A stretch of DNA of 64,000 bases. It comes from Pieris napi. Its lineage: Eukaryota > Arthropoda > Insecta > Lepidoptera > Pieridae. Both the position numbers and the translations under genes were made by a program. A model generated the notes under the pieces. It was not told where the DNA came from, searched no databases, and saw only the letters and a list, made by a program, of their open reading frames with translations. This document shows positions 32,838 through 45,100 of this stretch, one piece after another. Numbering within the stretch: the stretch's first letter is position 1; every line of letters starts with the position of its first letter. The stretch is from NCBI RefSeq assembly GCF_905475465.1, contig NC_062240.1, positions 13,035,001 through 13,099,000 of the forward strand. Direction: 5' to 3'.

Positions 32838-32843
32838 AATAAA
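32838..32843 (+). terminator. Polyadenylation signal of SUMF1
   Basis: AATAAA followed about 20 bases later by a GT-rich stretch (CAGGTGTTTTTTT). Confidence 0.55.
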
Positions 32844-32859
32844 TGCGTCTGAAAGTATT

Positions 32860-34700
32860 CAGGTGTTTTTTTTAAAGTAATATCGTAGTATTTCTATGCA
32901 TAGTTTTTTTTTTCTATTAATACAAGAGCTTGAGTTTTCAGTATTTCAGGCATTTTCTGACTCAACACACACACATAAAAATGTCTTCAGAAGGCACAGA
33001 AGCCCGATCACTTCTTCTTTTGCTATAGAAAATAAACATATTTAATACTACTAAGATTTTGCTAGGGGAGTATAGAATGATTGATAATAACATGTTTCCC
33101 TTATAGTTTATTTGCATTTTTGTAAAAAATTGCAGTATTACATAAACCAATATTTTTATTATAACTAATGAAACAATATATTTACAAAAGAGCATAACTA
33201 TGAAGCAATGCTGTTTCGAGCACCTCACATCTGGTAAGTACAAAACAAAACGGAAGACAAACATTATACAATATTGATTTACCGGTTCTAAAGCGAAATG
33301 AGTTAACCGAAGTCAACCCGTCCAATCGAAATGCCTCGAGTCGCCCGCAAACGTACGTTCTCACTATAGAGTTAACTAATTTGACTAAATAATTTTGTAC
33401 CATTTGGTAACCTAAGTTTGCAGGCACAAACGATCACCGTAAACCGGGATTTTTGGAGTTGGTCAATAAATAAAACAAAATAAATAGCCCAACTAATAAC
33501 ACAACTATGGAAAAACTGAAAATGATCTCCCGCGTCAGAAATGACTGGATTTAAGAATGTGCGTTTATTAAGTCTGTCTGTCTGTCTGTATGTGCTCAGC
33601 GGCAGTCACTTTCGTTGTACATGTCCAGTTTTGAATATTTTCTAGCTATGCATTTTACCGTGTTCGATGAATTTGAGGATGCAAAACTAAGCTCACGTTA
33701 GTAATTGTCTACGGCGTAGGTGTAAGGATTAAACTAATTTAGTAATAGTAAATCTGCAACCGAACGTTTCGTATACTCAAATTCATAAAATTTTACTAGT
33801 AGATTACAAAAATTATATAAATTCATAACAACATTGCATTTTAACATTATTTACGGATACGAGACATTGCATTATCGCAATTTCATATAAAAATTATAAA
33901 CAGTAAATAATTTGTTCACTCTTGATCAAATTATCAAATGTTCAGACTTTACAATAACAACTATCTATAAAAATCTTTATAAAAACAAATTTACCTCTGA
34001 AATTGAAATTACAGTTGTGAAACGCGAGAATGTGATCGAATGCGAAGATTATGCGCCAAAGTACGTGTGATCATATTTTAAGTATAATTATTCTAATTTC
34101 ATCGTAGATATTATAAAGAGTTATCAAAGGTAAAATAAAATATATAAAAATAATCGTTCTATAAAATTATTGGCGTTTTTAATTGCGCGTTATTTAAAGT
34201 TGGCAACATTTTACTCGGGGCACGATTTCATCACTCGCTTAAACGTAGAGGGACCCAACTCGGTCAAGGAGAAACATGGCCATCGGCAAACAAATCTTTC
34301 TCTATAAAAATAATTATATTTCATAGGTTAATCGGTTATAGCTTTTTGCGAAATATGAACTCGGACGTGTCTCTCGGTCGAGTGTTACAATATCAGAGGT
34401 AACTAAACTAAAAGCGACGATTGTAAAAGTAGAAAACGCTACGCGATCACATGTCTAGCTATCGTTTGTATCGTAAAAATAAAATGTACACCGTCGATAC
34501 CGCCCTTTCACACTAGATAATCACATTTACGAGTCCCGACGATCGACGACGGACGGACCGGGCCTTCGAAATAACGAGAGCGGTCGGGTGGAACGAGGTG
34601 CGTCCGTCGTCGATCGGCGAGTCGCAGGATAGGTTACGAATGGTCGCCGAACGTCTTCGGACAAATCACAGACGAGGGAATGCTAGAACGTTCTCGCGGG
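32860..34700 (-). other. ELOVL 3' UTR / convergent intergenic region
   Basis: No coding region recognised. The ELOVL stop is at 34701. The first minus-strand AATAAA I find downstream is at 33564-33569, which would make a 1.1-kb 3' UTR. The 34.5-34.7 kb part is GC-rich, consistent with UTR. A (TCTG)n microsatellite lies at about 33573-33590. Confidence 0.45.
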
Positions 34701-37700
34701 TCAGTTGCCCGCGGGGAGGACGGTGCGGGCGCGCACCAGGCCGTTGGTGTGGCCGTTGCTGAAGCCGTTCTTCACGGAGCCGTTTTTGTACGTCACGTCC
34801 TCGCTTATGGTCGTCGTCACCGGCGCCGGAGAACTGGCGCGGACCTGCGAACATGGGTACAGTCGGCATCTATTTATAAACGTTCTGAGGTGTAAGGGAG
34901 CGTTCAAGTGTTACGTAACGAATTATGGAGGGGGGGGGGGGGGGGTTCCCCTTTTGTAAAACGTTACGATGCGGGGCGGGGATTCAATTACGGGTTATTC
35001 TTAATATTATTTTCGACTTTCCAGTACTTTACACCACATAATGGTAACTTTTAGGTATAAAGAATCACGTGGTGGTCACGGGACGTTTTACTACACTTGA
35101 GTACAGAAAAACGTTACGGCGCGTTACATGGGGTGGGATGTCAATTATGTCCAAAAATTGCGTGACGTAATACTTGAACGCTCCCTAATGGGTAGAAATG
35201 AGTGAGTTGGATACAAAGCGTTTGAGGTTTAAAATGCAACGGTAAGTATTACTTCATAAGAAACACGAAACTGCAATCAAAATAAATGGAATATGTGATG
35301 GTGATTCATAAATCAAAATATGCTGTGTCATATAGGCATAATACTATTTCCCAAGAATTAGCGACCTTCGTAAAACGATTAATTTGAAATTGATAGCTTA
35401 GCGGCGCAATGATCAATCTATTACAGATGTATGCTTAAGATTAATATTTGTAAGAATACAAATATCTGCTATTAAACATTATTAATCGATTTATGTCCGA
35501 AATGATTGAACATATGTCATACTATTAAATAGGGGCTAAGTCGATTTGCATTTAGCGTGTGATTGTGAAAATTGATATGAATTTGGCGAATAACGTTATT
35601 GCATTAAATATTACGTTATTTATTAGTATTCGAAATAGGTATTTGTAGTATATTCTGACGATTCTTGGATTCGAGTTGTGTAACACGCGTTTAAAATACA
35701 CGATACGGATTTTTCCATTTTACACCAGTAATTCTGCTTTAGAAAATCTTTAGAGGACTGGTTACAAACGCCTCATAATTCATACAAGTGTGTCAAGTCA
35801 ACAAATAATTATGTAGTAGACGAAGGCGATTTCCAATAACACATATTATTCTATTTATTGGTCATTTTCCGAACAATTAAATTGTGAAAATACTATAAAT
35901 TGAACCTTAGGACGTAAGACATAAAGTTGACATTTCATTGTCTGCGATAAATGACACGGCAGTTAGATTTTTCCCAACTGTAATTGATTTAACGTACTTC
36001 GGACCTTTGCTCCTAAGCAGATAAATAGATTATCATAGTTGGAGACTTGTTTAATACATTATTTAGCGTTGTATAAACCGAATTGAACTTTTTGAATAAA
36101 AATACCTTTGATTTGCTGTAAGACTGGTTGTAGAAGTCTTTGAAGAGGAAGAAGAACATGACAGCGTGCATCCCGATCCACCAGACGAAGGCACGAGGGT
36201 AGTCGCATTCGATGAAGAGCAACTGGAACGCGTGCAGCATGATGCCGATGAATTGAGCCTGGAATTATTGAAAAGGCTTTGATGAGAAAACTTGCAATTT
36301 ATAGGTTTATTGTTTTCTAATTCGTCTTTGTCTATCGTTGACTATGGATTTTAACATATAATATTTTATTTATATTTCAAAAGACAAGGTACATTTATTG
36401 CATTCTCTGTACCTATATTATAAACAAAGTAATGTTCACGTGCGAATTCTATTAGTAATAGTGACGATTTTCCTGTCCCATAAATTTCAACAATTTATGC
36501 AAATTTATTAAAAGGATAAATTTATACGTTCGGGTATGATATTTTGCATTCTTCAGATGTTCAGAAATCTATCGTTCTATAAATAAATGCATTTCATAAC
36601 TGAAAATACATTCATTTTGGGGCTCCGTGGTTAAAAATGAACCACCGGATACGCTTAATTACGTTCTCATAAAAAATAACAATAAACAAAGCATATCATA
36701 TGAAATTCCACAAATGTGTAGAGAGGCGGGCTTTGTTTTCTTAGTTTACGCATCAAAGTTTAAACAGTTTTCAGATTATATTTAATGTTAAAGACATATT
36801 TTCATTTTGTTACTATTTATACCCCCCTTGCAGTGTATGATTGCATTTGTCGTTCTCGGATGCTGACAAATTAGAACAAGGTTGCCCAAAGTCCTTGGCA
36901 ACGATTCGATGTTGCGTCATAATAGGACATTCATAGATAATATCCATATCGATATAAACGAATAAAAATTTCGTATTGTAAACATTTCCTATCCATATTT
37001 CATTGAATAATAGTTTCCAACCAACAAACATGCGAGACATGTAAAATATCAGAGTATTTTTTAAAAAGAAGTTCAAAATGGTTTGGTGGAAAGAGTTATA
37101 ATCACCAGAGGCACAGTAAATTTCCTATATGCAACGTTTCTTAATGAGAATACCAAATGCCGTGTATGAATAAAAATTGTAAATTGTTTAAATCTTGTCA
37201 AACATTTTGTCATTTGACGACATGTTTTATCTTAGTAGTAGAAGAGTGAGATTTTAGGTGTCTTATTTGAGTTCAAACAAAATAAGCTTACTGCAATAGA
37301 CATTAATTAGAATATAACGCATGAAATAAATACAATTACAACATGAATTACATACAATTAGCAGTAATAACAATTATGAGTAATTGTAGTCAAATTGCAT
37401 GTTTATATATTTGGGTCGAAGGTTTGAATTTATGTTTACTATCACCTTACGATTACGTAGATTACGTATTAGCATTAGTGAAAAACTATTATTACATAGA
37501 TTTTCGTTTTGAAATATATCTTACCATTTGTAGCGTCGTTAAGTATTTCTTCCACCACAAGAACCGCTTCCACCGAGGTCCCATGGCCGATACCATGTAG
37601 TAAGTGTACATGATGATGTGCACGAACGTGTTCAAAAGTCCGAAGAATGTTGAATGGCCTCCAGGGGTGAATTTGACTCCGAACCAGACGGACATGGGCA

Positions 37701-40700
37701 TCACACCGTGGTGGATCACGTGCAGAGTTGATACGTGATCGAATTTCTTTCTTAGCACAAAGAAGATCTGCAAAAATATACATTTTCCCAGAATACCAAA
37801 CGTGTAGCGATGGTATATTCTATATATATAAGATTTAAGAAACGTTGATCTTAAAACTTTGTTTGGAAAACATTAATGTTCCGAAACATACCTAACCACC
37901 TGTTAGAATATTCATTTCTATACAATTGTATGTTATCCCTATATATTTGTATATAATATAGAATATTGTACCCATTGTCGGCACTTTTAATCGAGAAATA
38001 TGAACTTTGAACCAAAATCTAATAACAGTTTTTAACTTCTTGGAATTAGCTAAAAATTATAGTACTTCGTTCGTGACGGCATATCACGATTCAAATATAA
38101 AAAAATATAATTAGCACTATCACAAGCAATAAATATATGAAAAGAAACTCACCGTATCAAAGAACTCTGTAAACTTTGAAAAGTAATACCACCAACATGC
38201 ATGAACCATCTGAAACGTTCAATTTTTTTTATTTTCTATGTAAAAAGAAATAATACAATAATTAATAGAAAGTTTTACAAACTGCTAAAATGAATTATAT
38301 AAGAATTTGAATTAACTATAAATTATATCGTATCACCTTTTTGAAGCAACTTAATGTTATTAAAGCTGTTTGTTTTTAAGCAGTAACTTTGAATGTGATA
38401 ATTTAAACTAAATCCCTCTGCTTAAGCTTACATAGAATAGATAATGAATTAAGCGTAACACGGTTTTATGCAAAATGAGAACATCCCATGATTGTTTAAT
38501 ATGATTTGGTTGATGTGGTGATAAATTAATTTTAATACCTGTATGTATGATTTTTTTATTAACTTAATCCAATCACCTAATGAAATGTCTGCGGCTTATC
38601 GTAATGAATCGACCAGTAATTATGATATTTACGAAATAGGTGATAAATATTATATAGATAATAGGTAATTAAAGAATTGATTACAGTACAGTACGAGGGA
38701 TTGGAGAAATGAGTGTCTCGCGGTCGGAAGTGAGGTGAGCCAGGGAAGGCTAAATGTGGTCTTGAAGTGTTAGACACTGTAGTTTGCAAGCAAAAAAGTT
38801 TGAGGTACCGAGATGCTAAGGGTGGAATAGTCTTTGGAAAGTATAAATACATAATTAATAATTCACCCTCATCGTTTGTGGATGTTTCGAGTGGTCGACC
38901 GGCTGACATTGAAAGTTATACCTGCCTGTGAACCACCCAGCGCCACCGATCTGAAACAATACACCGACACCTTGCCCTGTGTTATTCGTATTGGCATAGC
39001 ATTGGTCACACGTCGCTAATACCGGTTAATCACCAGCCTCCGTTGTGTGGCTCAGGGGCTCACTGTTCTAGTTGGTGGTAAGTAAGAGTATTCTCCTTTC
39101 AGGGTCAGTGCAAATCATGTGCTCGTGAAATACACGATCGTGAGTTATTGTTTAACTGCGCTGTTCAATGACGGCGCAATTAACAAAACTCGCAATAGCA
39201 GTATTTAAATAATCACATTCAAATATAGACACAACCAGCGTAAAGGACGCAATAAACTAACTTCTGATAGAGTTTCGAATTTGCATAGACCCTGGATGTT
39301 AGTAAATACTATAATACACAGGCGCACTTTGTACAATAAATTAAACTTAAGATTAAATTTTCTTAATACGCATAACATGCCAATTGCTGCTTTATTTACA
39401 CGACCTGGAAATGAACAATGTATATTTACAATGACGTTAGTTTCGGATATTCGAACAATGCAGACGGTCTTCTGTGGCACTTACTCTATTAGCTATAGGA
39501 TTGTCAGTGTAGTCCACTGGCTGGCATCGAAGGCTGTAATGTTTCAGCCAGCCTCCCATCAAGCTCTGGTCATATTTGGTAAATCATTAAGCATTAATCA
39601 GTATAGGTAAGACATAATAAAGTCTATGTACTACATAATGTTAACTTAATTATGATAGAAAAGATAAACACTACATTAAAAAACCATGCACTAATTACGT
39701 TTTCAGTTACAAGTGGTTGTTTGTTTTGTCAGTTTTTGAATTCCTTTTTTGTTTAAAGATTTCAAACTATTTGAAAGTGAAATTTAGCTGTTGTACAATG
39801 TTAATAGATCACCTGTACAATTTTAACAATGTTAACCTTACCTTGTAAACTGTAATAAAATACATTTTTATATAGGCTGTTTCTAAAAACACACAATAAT
39901 TATTCAAGGTCTTGGATAAAAAAACTACTTATTCTAGGGATATCAACAGATTTACAAACGGATTAAACAATTTGAAAAAAAAAACTAGTTATCATGCTAA
40001 TGCAGGAATTAACACAAGAAATATAAAATCCACAGTTTTATTAAAGGTCGGAATTTTCATTACGATTTTTGAATTTATCTTAATTAAAATCTGAAAAAAA
40101 AAGGTAATTATCAAAAACATATTTAACTTTTTCTCTTACCTCATAGAACAGCCATGAGCTGAACAATACTTGTAAAAAATTGTATACTATTAACACATTT
40201 GTTAATTCAAAAGGCTTTCTGTTTTCCATATACCTCGGCCCTAAAACCTGTAAACAATGAAAACCTTTGTTTGAGTTTTAAAGTTTATTTTAAAATCAAT
40301 GTTTTTATACAATAAACGCAAAAAACTTGCAATCATCTTTTATTTATATGAATATAAAATGACGAAAATGAATATAATATATGGTGTTTAAAAGAAAAGT
40401 CTTAAATTCATGGTTTACATTAGAACTATAAAAAAATAATTAATAAACCCTGTTAAAGATGTGTTATTAAAGTTCAATTTAAATAAAGCATTTTATAAAA
40501 TATATTGGTGTTTCAAGGACTTAATAGCAGATGTGGTCATCAGAAGATTGATTCAAATGATTAAAATAATATACAACTTTTATTTGATTGTACCTATAGT
40601 TAAAAAGGCAATAGAAATTTATGCTGTAGTGAAAAATGAAATCATTACCTTGACTAGATAAACATAACTTAGGCATATCATTAACGTAGGAAGTGGTGAA

Positions 40701-40974
40701 CTCATCAGGAACCATGGATTTGTCCGAGGATCTAAAAGAGGAAAATATGTTAAGAATTTATAATAATATAATTAACTGTTTTAATTAATTAGGAAAGTAA
40801 ATTAGCAAAGCAAATTTAATGATACTTGTCTAAGCTCAAGTATTTATTAACTGAATATTTGTCACAAGTTTAATTATAGAATTCTTATAAATATAGATTA
40901 ATTAAAACTATCTCACCTCCATACTTATCCATATAACTATTCATATCACTGATGTATTGTAGTACTAAAGCCAT
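34701..40974 (-). CDS. Very-long-chain fatty acid elongase (ELOVL1/7-like, insect type)
   Basis: A condensing enzyme (3-ketoacyl-CoA synthase) of the ER that adds two carbons to long-chain acyl-CoAs. Eight coding exons: 40974-40917, 40731-40649, 40247-40140, 38950-38867, 38209-38153, 37767-37525, 36258-36106 and 34844-34701. All phases agree, giving 309 residues. Family landmarks in order: DPRTNPWFLMSSPLPT (exons 1/2), SYVYLVK and VLGPRYMENRKPF (junction 2/3), YNFLQVLFSSWLFYE, FQCQPVDHSKHPQ, CWWYYFSKFTEFFDT then FFVLRKK, the catalytic histidine box HVIHH (146-150), GGHSTFFGLLNTFVHIIMY, YYMVSAMGPRWKRFLWWKK, and QLLFIECDYPRAF. Several hydrophobic segments match the seven-pass topology. The C-terminus is Ser/Asn/Gly-rich and lacks a KKXX retention signal. 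A poly-C MITE begins 50 bp upstream of the last exon. The substrate chain length cannot be read from the sequence. Confidence 0.94.
34895..35186 (-). mobile_element. Poly-C MITE, copy 3 (ELOVL last intron)
   Basis: 292 bp, AGGGAGCGTTCAAG...CTTGAACGCTCCCT, inverse in orientation to copies 1 and 2. It carries a run of 16 Gs near the left end and a shorter GGGGTGGGAT near the right. The interior shares TTTCCAGTACTTTACACCAC, AGAATCACGTGGTGGTCACG and GTTACGGCGCGTTACAT with the other copies, reverse complemented. It keeps both ends well, so it is the most complete copy. Confidence 0.85.
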
Positions 40975-41463
40975 TGTGACAGTATCTGAAAAAGGAAATC
41001 AATTATTGTATAACTCGCTGAATTTTCTATTTAAATCTAGGGAAGGGTTACTGAATGAGATAACAGCTCATACCTGTACAGTGTTCTGATTAAATGACAC
41101 TATGTAGATATTTAACATCTATTGCTAAATTAACACTCAGGACATCTTGTTAGTTGCTATTACTGATAAATTACGAACATAATGACTTTTATTACAAAAT
41201 CTGGCGATAACGCTAGATTTAAATGACTAGAATCAAACAATCTCTTCATATTTCAGATTTCGTGCCCATACCTGCTACTTGTTCTTATACAATAGGTTAG
41301 ATGTCAATGTCATTCTATAAATCAACTTGACAATTGATATGAAAATTAGCTTTGAGTTTTTTAGTCTGTTGTCTGTAGGTCTTGTAAAATTACTTTTCAG
41401 TTTTCATAGCATTTTTTGTATTTTTAACGGCTGATTGGATTAAAAAGCTGTACCGTAAGTTCT

Positions 41464-41862
41464 ATGTTACTTTTAATAGTGACAGCCAAACTGATTCTGA
41501 CGAATTTGAAACTACTCTTTCAAATTAAAATTTTTATAGCGGTCATGTTGCAAACTGGAGCCCGCGGTAGGTACACAAATTCAACATTGAAATCGGGATC
41601 GCAATCGGTATTAAAAGGTAGAGTAGTGCTGATGAAAGAGTTGGTACTGATTAATTTCACTGATTTTGTTTGTTTAGTTTCAACAATCGTGGCGCCAATT
41701 ATGCCATACTTGTTGCTTTACTTTTGGTACAGGCTTGGCTCGTTTTGTAAATATTTCGCATTTGAAACGAAAATTGGAGCGGCTCCTTTAGAACTTTTCT
41801 GTTTCGGCGTGTTGGATAGTCAATTTATAGAGAAAGGCTTTATAACATCACGCTATGACTAA
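41464..41862 (+). CDS. Unrecognised 132-residue hydrophobic ORF, opposite strand in ELOVL 5' intron
   Basis: I do not recognise this protein. The frame is open for 132 codons in AT-rich DNA, with varied composition rather than low complexity. There are two hydrophobic stretches: residues 1-30 (LLLIVTAKLILTN...) and about 68-90 (VCLVSTIVAPIMPYLLLYFW). A basic linker with Gly/Ser (GARGRYTNSTLKSGSQS) lies between them, and a well-ordered tail (GAAPLELFCFGVLDSQ, EKGFITSRYD) follows. A shorter start at the Met beginning MLQTGARG is possible. It lies 490 bp upstream of the ELOVL start on the other strand, between ELOVL exons. It could be a small nested or divergent membrane-protein gene, or a chance ORF. 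Confidence 0.35.
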   Translation: MLLLIVTAKLILTNLKLLFQIKIFIAVMLQTGARGRYTNSTLKSGSQSVLKGRVVLMKELVLINFTDFVCLVSTIVAPIMPYLLLYFWYRLGSFCKYFAFETKIGAAPLELFCFGVLDSQFIEKGFITSRYD

Positions 41863-42090
41863 ATGCTGATGAAACAGCGAGGTATAACTTGTTTATCATA
41901 TAAAATCAGCTTATATTTCTTCGTAACAACATTGACATAGATCAACAAAGCCTAAACAAAATTTATTCGTACTCCGCGTGATTACTTTTAGATATAAAAA
42001 GTGTACTTTTAAATAGAAGCGACGTAGACGTATGGTAATAGGTAATATTGCTTACGTTTTATTTAATTCATTTCGAGACTGTACTTACCT

Positions 42091-42139
42091 TCTTAATATG
42101 TATTTTACTATGTTGACTTTTCCAGCCTGCCCTATTTAT
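42091..42139 (-). other. Probable non-coding 5' exon of ELOVL
   Basis: On the minus strand, TTTTCAG precedes a 49-base exon (ATAAATAGGGCAGGC...) that ends AAGAAG before GTAAGT. Both splice sites are strong. The ELOVL first coding exon has its own acceptor at 40986-40988 just before the ATG, so at least one upstream exon is required. This one fits. Confidence 0.45.
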
Positions 42140-45100
42140 CTGAAAACAAAAATAAGATTGATTATAATTAATTAAACAGATATAAAGCGATTACTGAATA
42201 CAAAATCTTGATTTGAGTAGAGAAAAAAAACAGTGTAAAGAAATTATTAATTTTCTTTTTAGACACTATTATTGTTGTATAGAATTGTCGAGGTCAATAA
42301 CCTTTGGAGATAGTGCAAGTTGTACTCGCCTTCATTACTATCCCACAACTAAATCTAGATATTTAGCATCTGAGTTTTTATGTCAATCTCTACTGCACAC
42401 GTACCCACAGAAGAAGACTTAAAAATCTAAGAAATTCCATTACTTCTAGGCAACATGGATGTGGCAAATATCGGAAGTTATGTGAATATATTTATAAACA
42501 ATTAATTAAGATACTTTCAACTTTTATTCTAATATTTGACGCCTAGATCGTATAAATTATATCATGTCTCGAGGCTTCGTCATCTCACTAGAATTTATTC
42601 ACGACACAATTTAACAGTCGATGAACGTTGTACTCATAACTTCCTCAGTAGCTGTTTACAAATAAAATTAGTACGGCAGATCCTTGATAACAGGCGATGA
42701 CGTTACTCATTGTTTCCTAAGTAACTATGATCTTGATGGCCACGACGAGGAATACAATTATAAAGTACTGTACAAAGAACAGGACAGAAATTATCTTTGG
42801 ATTTTCTGGTGCACTTAACATCTGACCTCGTGCGTTATTCAATACGATTAACTGAGGGGTTAATCAAAACTAGGAATTTAAATTGTTTGGTTTAGGAAAA
42901 AGATAAATTATCTTCTACAAAAAGTATTTTTATGAATAGCGTTGATAGATAAAGTATAGCCATTACAGATAAAATTGCTTATGGGTTACAAGGATTGAAG
43001 TTCAATAAAAAATCTTAATTGTCACTTGTGAGTTGTGATAAAAGTGAAAGTAGAAATCAATGATATTTTACCTAATAAATAAACATATAGACACATAGAC
43101 ATTACATTTATTACTAACAAAAACACACAATTTAACAATAATCAAAGAAAAAATAAAATGAGAGATATCAAAAGCAATAAAAAACTGGTAAGTAAGTAAA
43201 TATTCCGTATCGCGCCACCAGCGATTTTGAGGCTGATTTATTTTTTACAGTCGCGTTATGATCTGTAAACATCATAACTAGTATTGTTATGATGCGCATG
43301 ATTTTTTTTGGCTAAAAAAAAAACAATTTTTAAAGTATTTGGAATTGATTCTCCTGTATTCACACAAGCATAAGTGCTGTGGCTACCTATACTTGTGGGA
43401 CAACGAAACCAAACCAACAGAAACAAAGCATCATAGAGTCTAGACCACGTGGATAGTGTTGTATAGTAAAATTAATAAAAATGTAAATAAAATAATAAGA
43501 ATAATGAAATATCATACAGATGTGTAGGGTATTCGTATAGTTCTTGTTGGCAGTTGTCACATTGCATATTTCTGGCTTTGATCTCCTCGGTTCTTTTAAA
43601 ATAAAATGTTATAAAATTATTTACGCTATTGTTAAGAAATGACCTAGTTTGAGCACAGATAAAGATAAGCGACTGAAGATGATAAGGCGTCTGGTGTCGT
43701 CTCACGTCACACTCATACTGATATTAACATATATTAAGATAACATTATTCCTGTATATACAATAAGCTTAGCTAGTGTCTTTTTATGTGAAAATAGAGTA
43801 TATATACTTATTATATTAATAAATTTATATGAAAATCCACTTAAAATTATCCGTACGTTATAGAATTATTAAAAATTAAAACAAGTTGTATATTGAATTG
43901 TACATATAAAAGTTAACACAAATTCAACAAAAGAAATCGAATTAACAGTATTTTTTTAATAAGTTATATATCAGTCAACATATCAGTATGAGATTCCTTA
44001 TCAGGTTTTTATCAGATAAGACGTGCCGTATTGAATCGTCCGTTTGGTTGTTTGATTATACTTTTTTCACATTTGACTTTTCAGCACGTAACCACGTTCC
44101 ACGTTTATTTTCCTAGGTATTACACCTTTTACGTTATCAATATCTAGATTACTATTAGAATGATTAGACAGACCGCACGGAGATAAGATTATTCAATTCG
44201 TGTAATCACGTGATAATTGTGAACGATTTTTAAATGCAATCAAAATCCTCACGCACCTATATGGTTACAGTATAAATGTTGTTATAACAATTTGTAAACA
44301 AAACATTATCACATTGATACAGCGTAAATGTTTATTCTGAAATTCTAGATCAAATATCTGAGTTGCAGTAGTCAAATACAAGATAAATAATAATTAACTA
44401 CACCGGCTGAGTAATCATCATATATCAGTGATGATAAAGTGAAATCATTTGCCGTAGTTGGTCGGTAAGTGGGTTATGACGTAATAAGAATGCATTGCGA
44501 CACCCATCAGCAGTGCGCTCTCAATAGCGACCGATTTTAATGGGTTTTCATATATTATCTGGATTAGGAACTGTAAGGATAAAGTGGAAATAGTCGCTAG
44601 TAAATTATTTATTTAGTAATCTTCAAAGTGAGACATTGGCTGCACGTTACGTAATAGCGAGGAACTGCTCTGGTCCACCGACTCCTTGAATATGTCGACC
44701 TTTTGACGCGACAAAAGTTTAATGTAAACTGGTTTTAGAATTTAGATCAAGTTGCATTTATGTGCAACGCACTTATGTAATGCATTTATTGTCTTTCGTG
44801 ATGATGGCGACGTAAATAAACTGTCGTTAATTTCTTAGAATTTACAAGGTAAATCGGAATTCTTTTCATTTTTAAAAGCTCATTCACCGATTTATAAAAT
44901 GAAGTGCTATATAAATATTTTCGTTGGCAAGATTAATAATCGATCTTGATAAAATAATATTTTAATATTGCGCTAGAAGGTGTTCATAATATCTACTACG
45001 ATAATAATAAAGTGTTGACAGTGGAAGTTGACATTGTCTGTTGGACCCGCACTAAACAAAGTTATATGAATATATGGATAATGTAAAAATATAGAGTAAT

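Noticed and set aside
34666..34959. Several ORFs on both strands around the last ELOVL exon
   Set aside because: They are alternative frames of the GC-rich terminal ELOVL exon. Only the frame joining exon 7 in phase is supported.
37475..37783. 102-residue minus-strand ORF
   Set aside because: It overlaps ELOVL exon 6 in a different frame. The frame with FFVLRKK and HVIHH is the real one.
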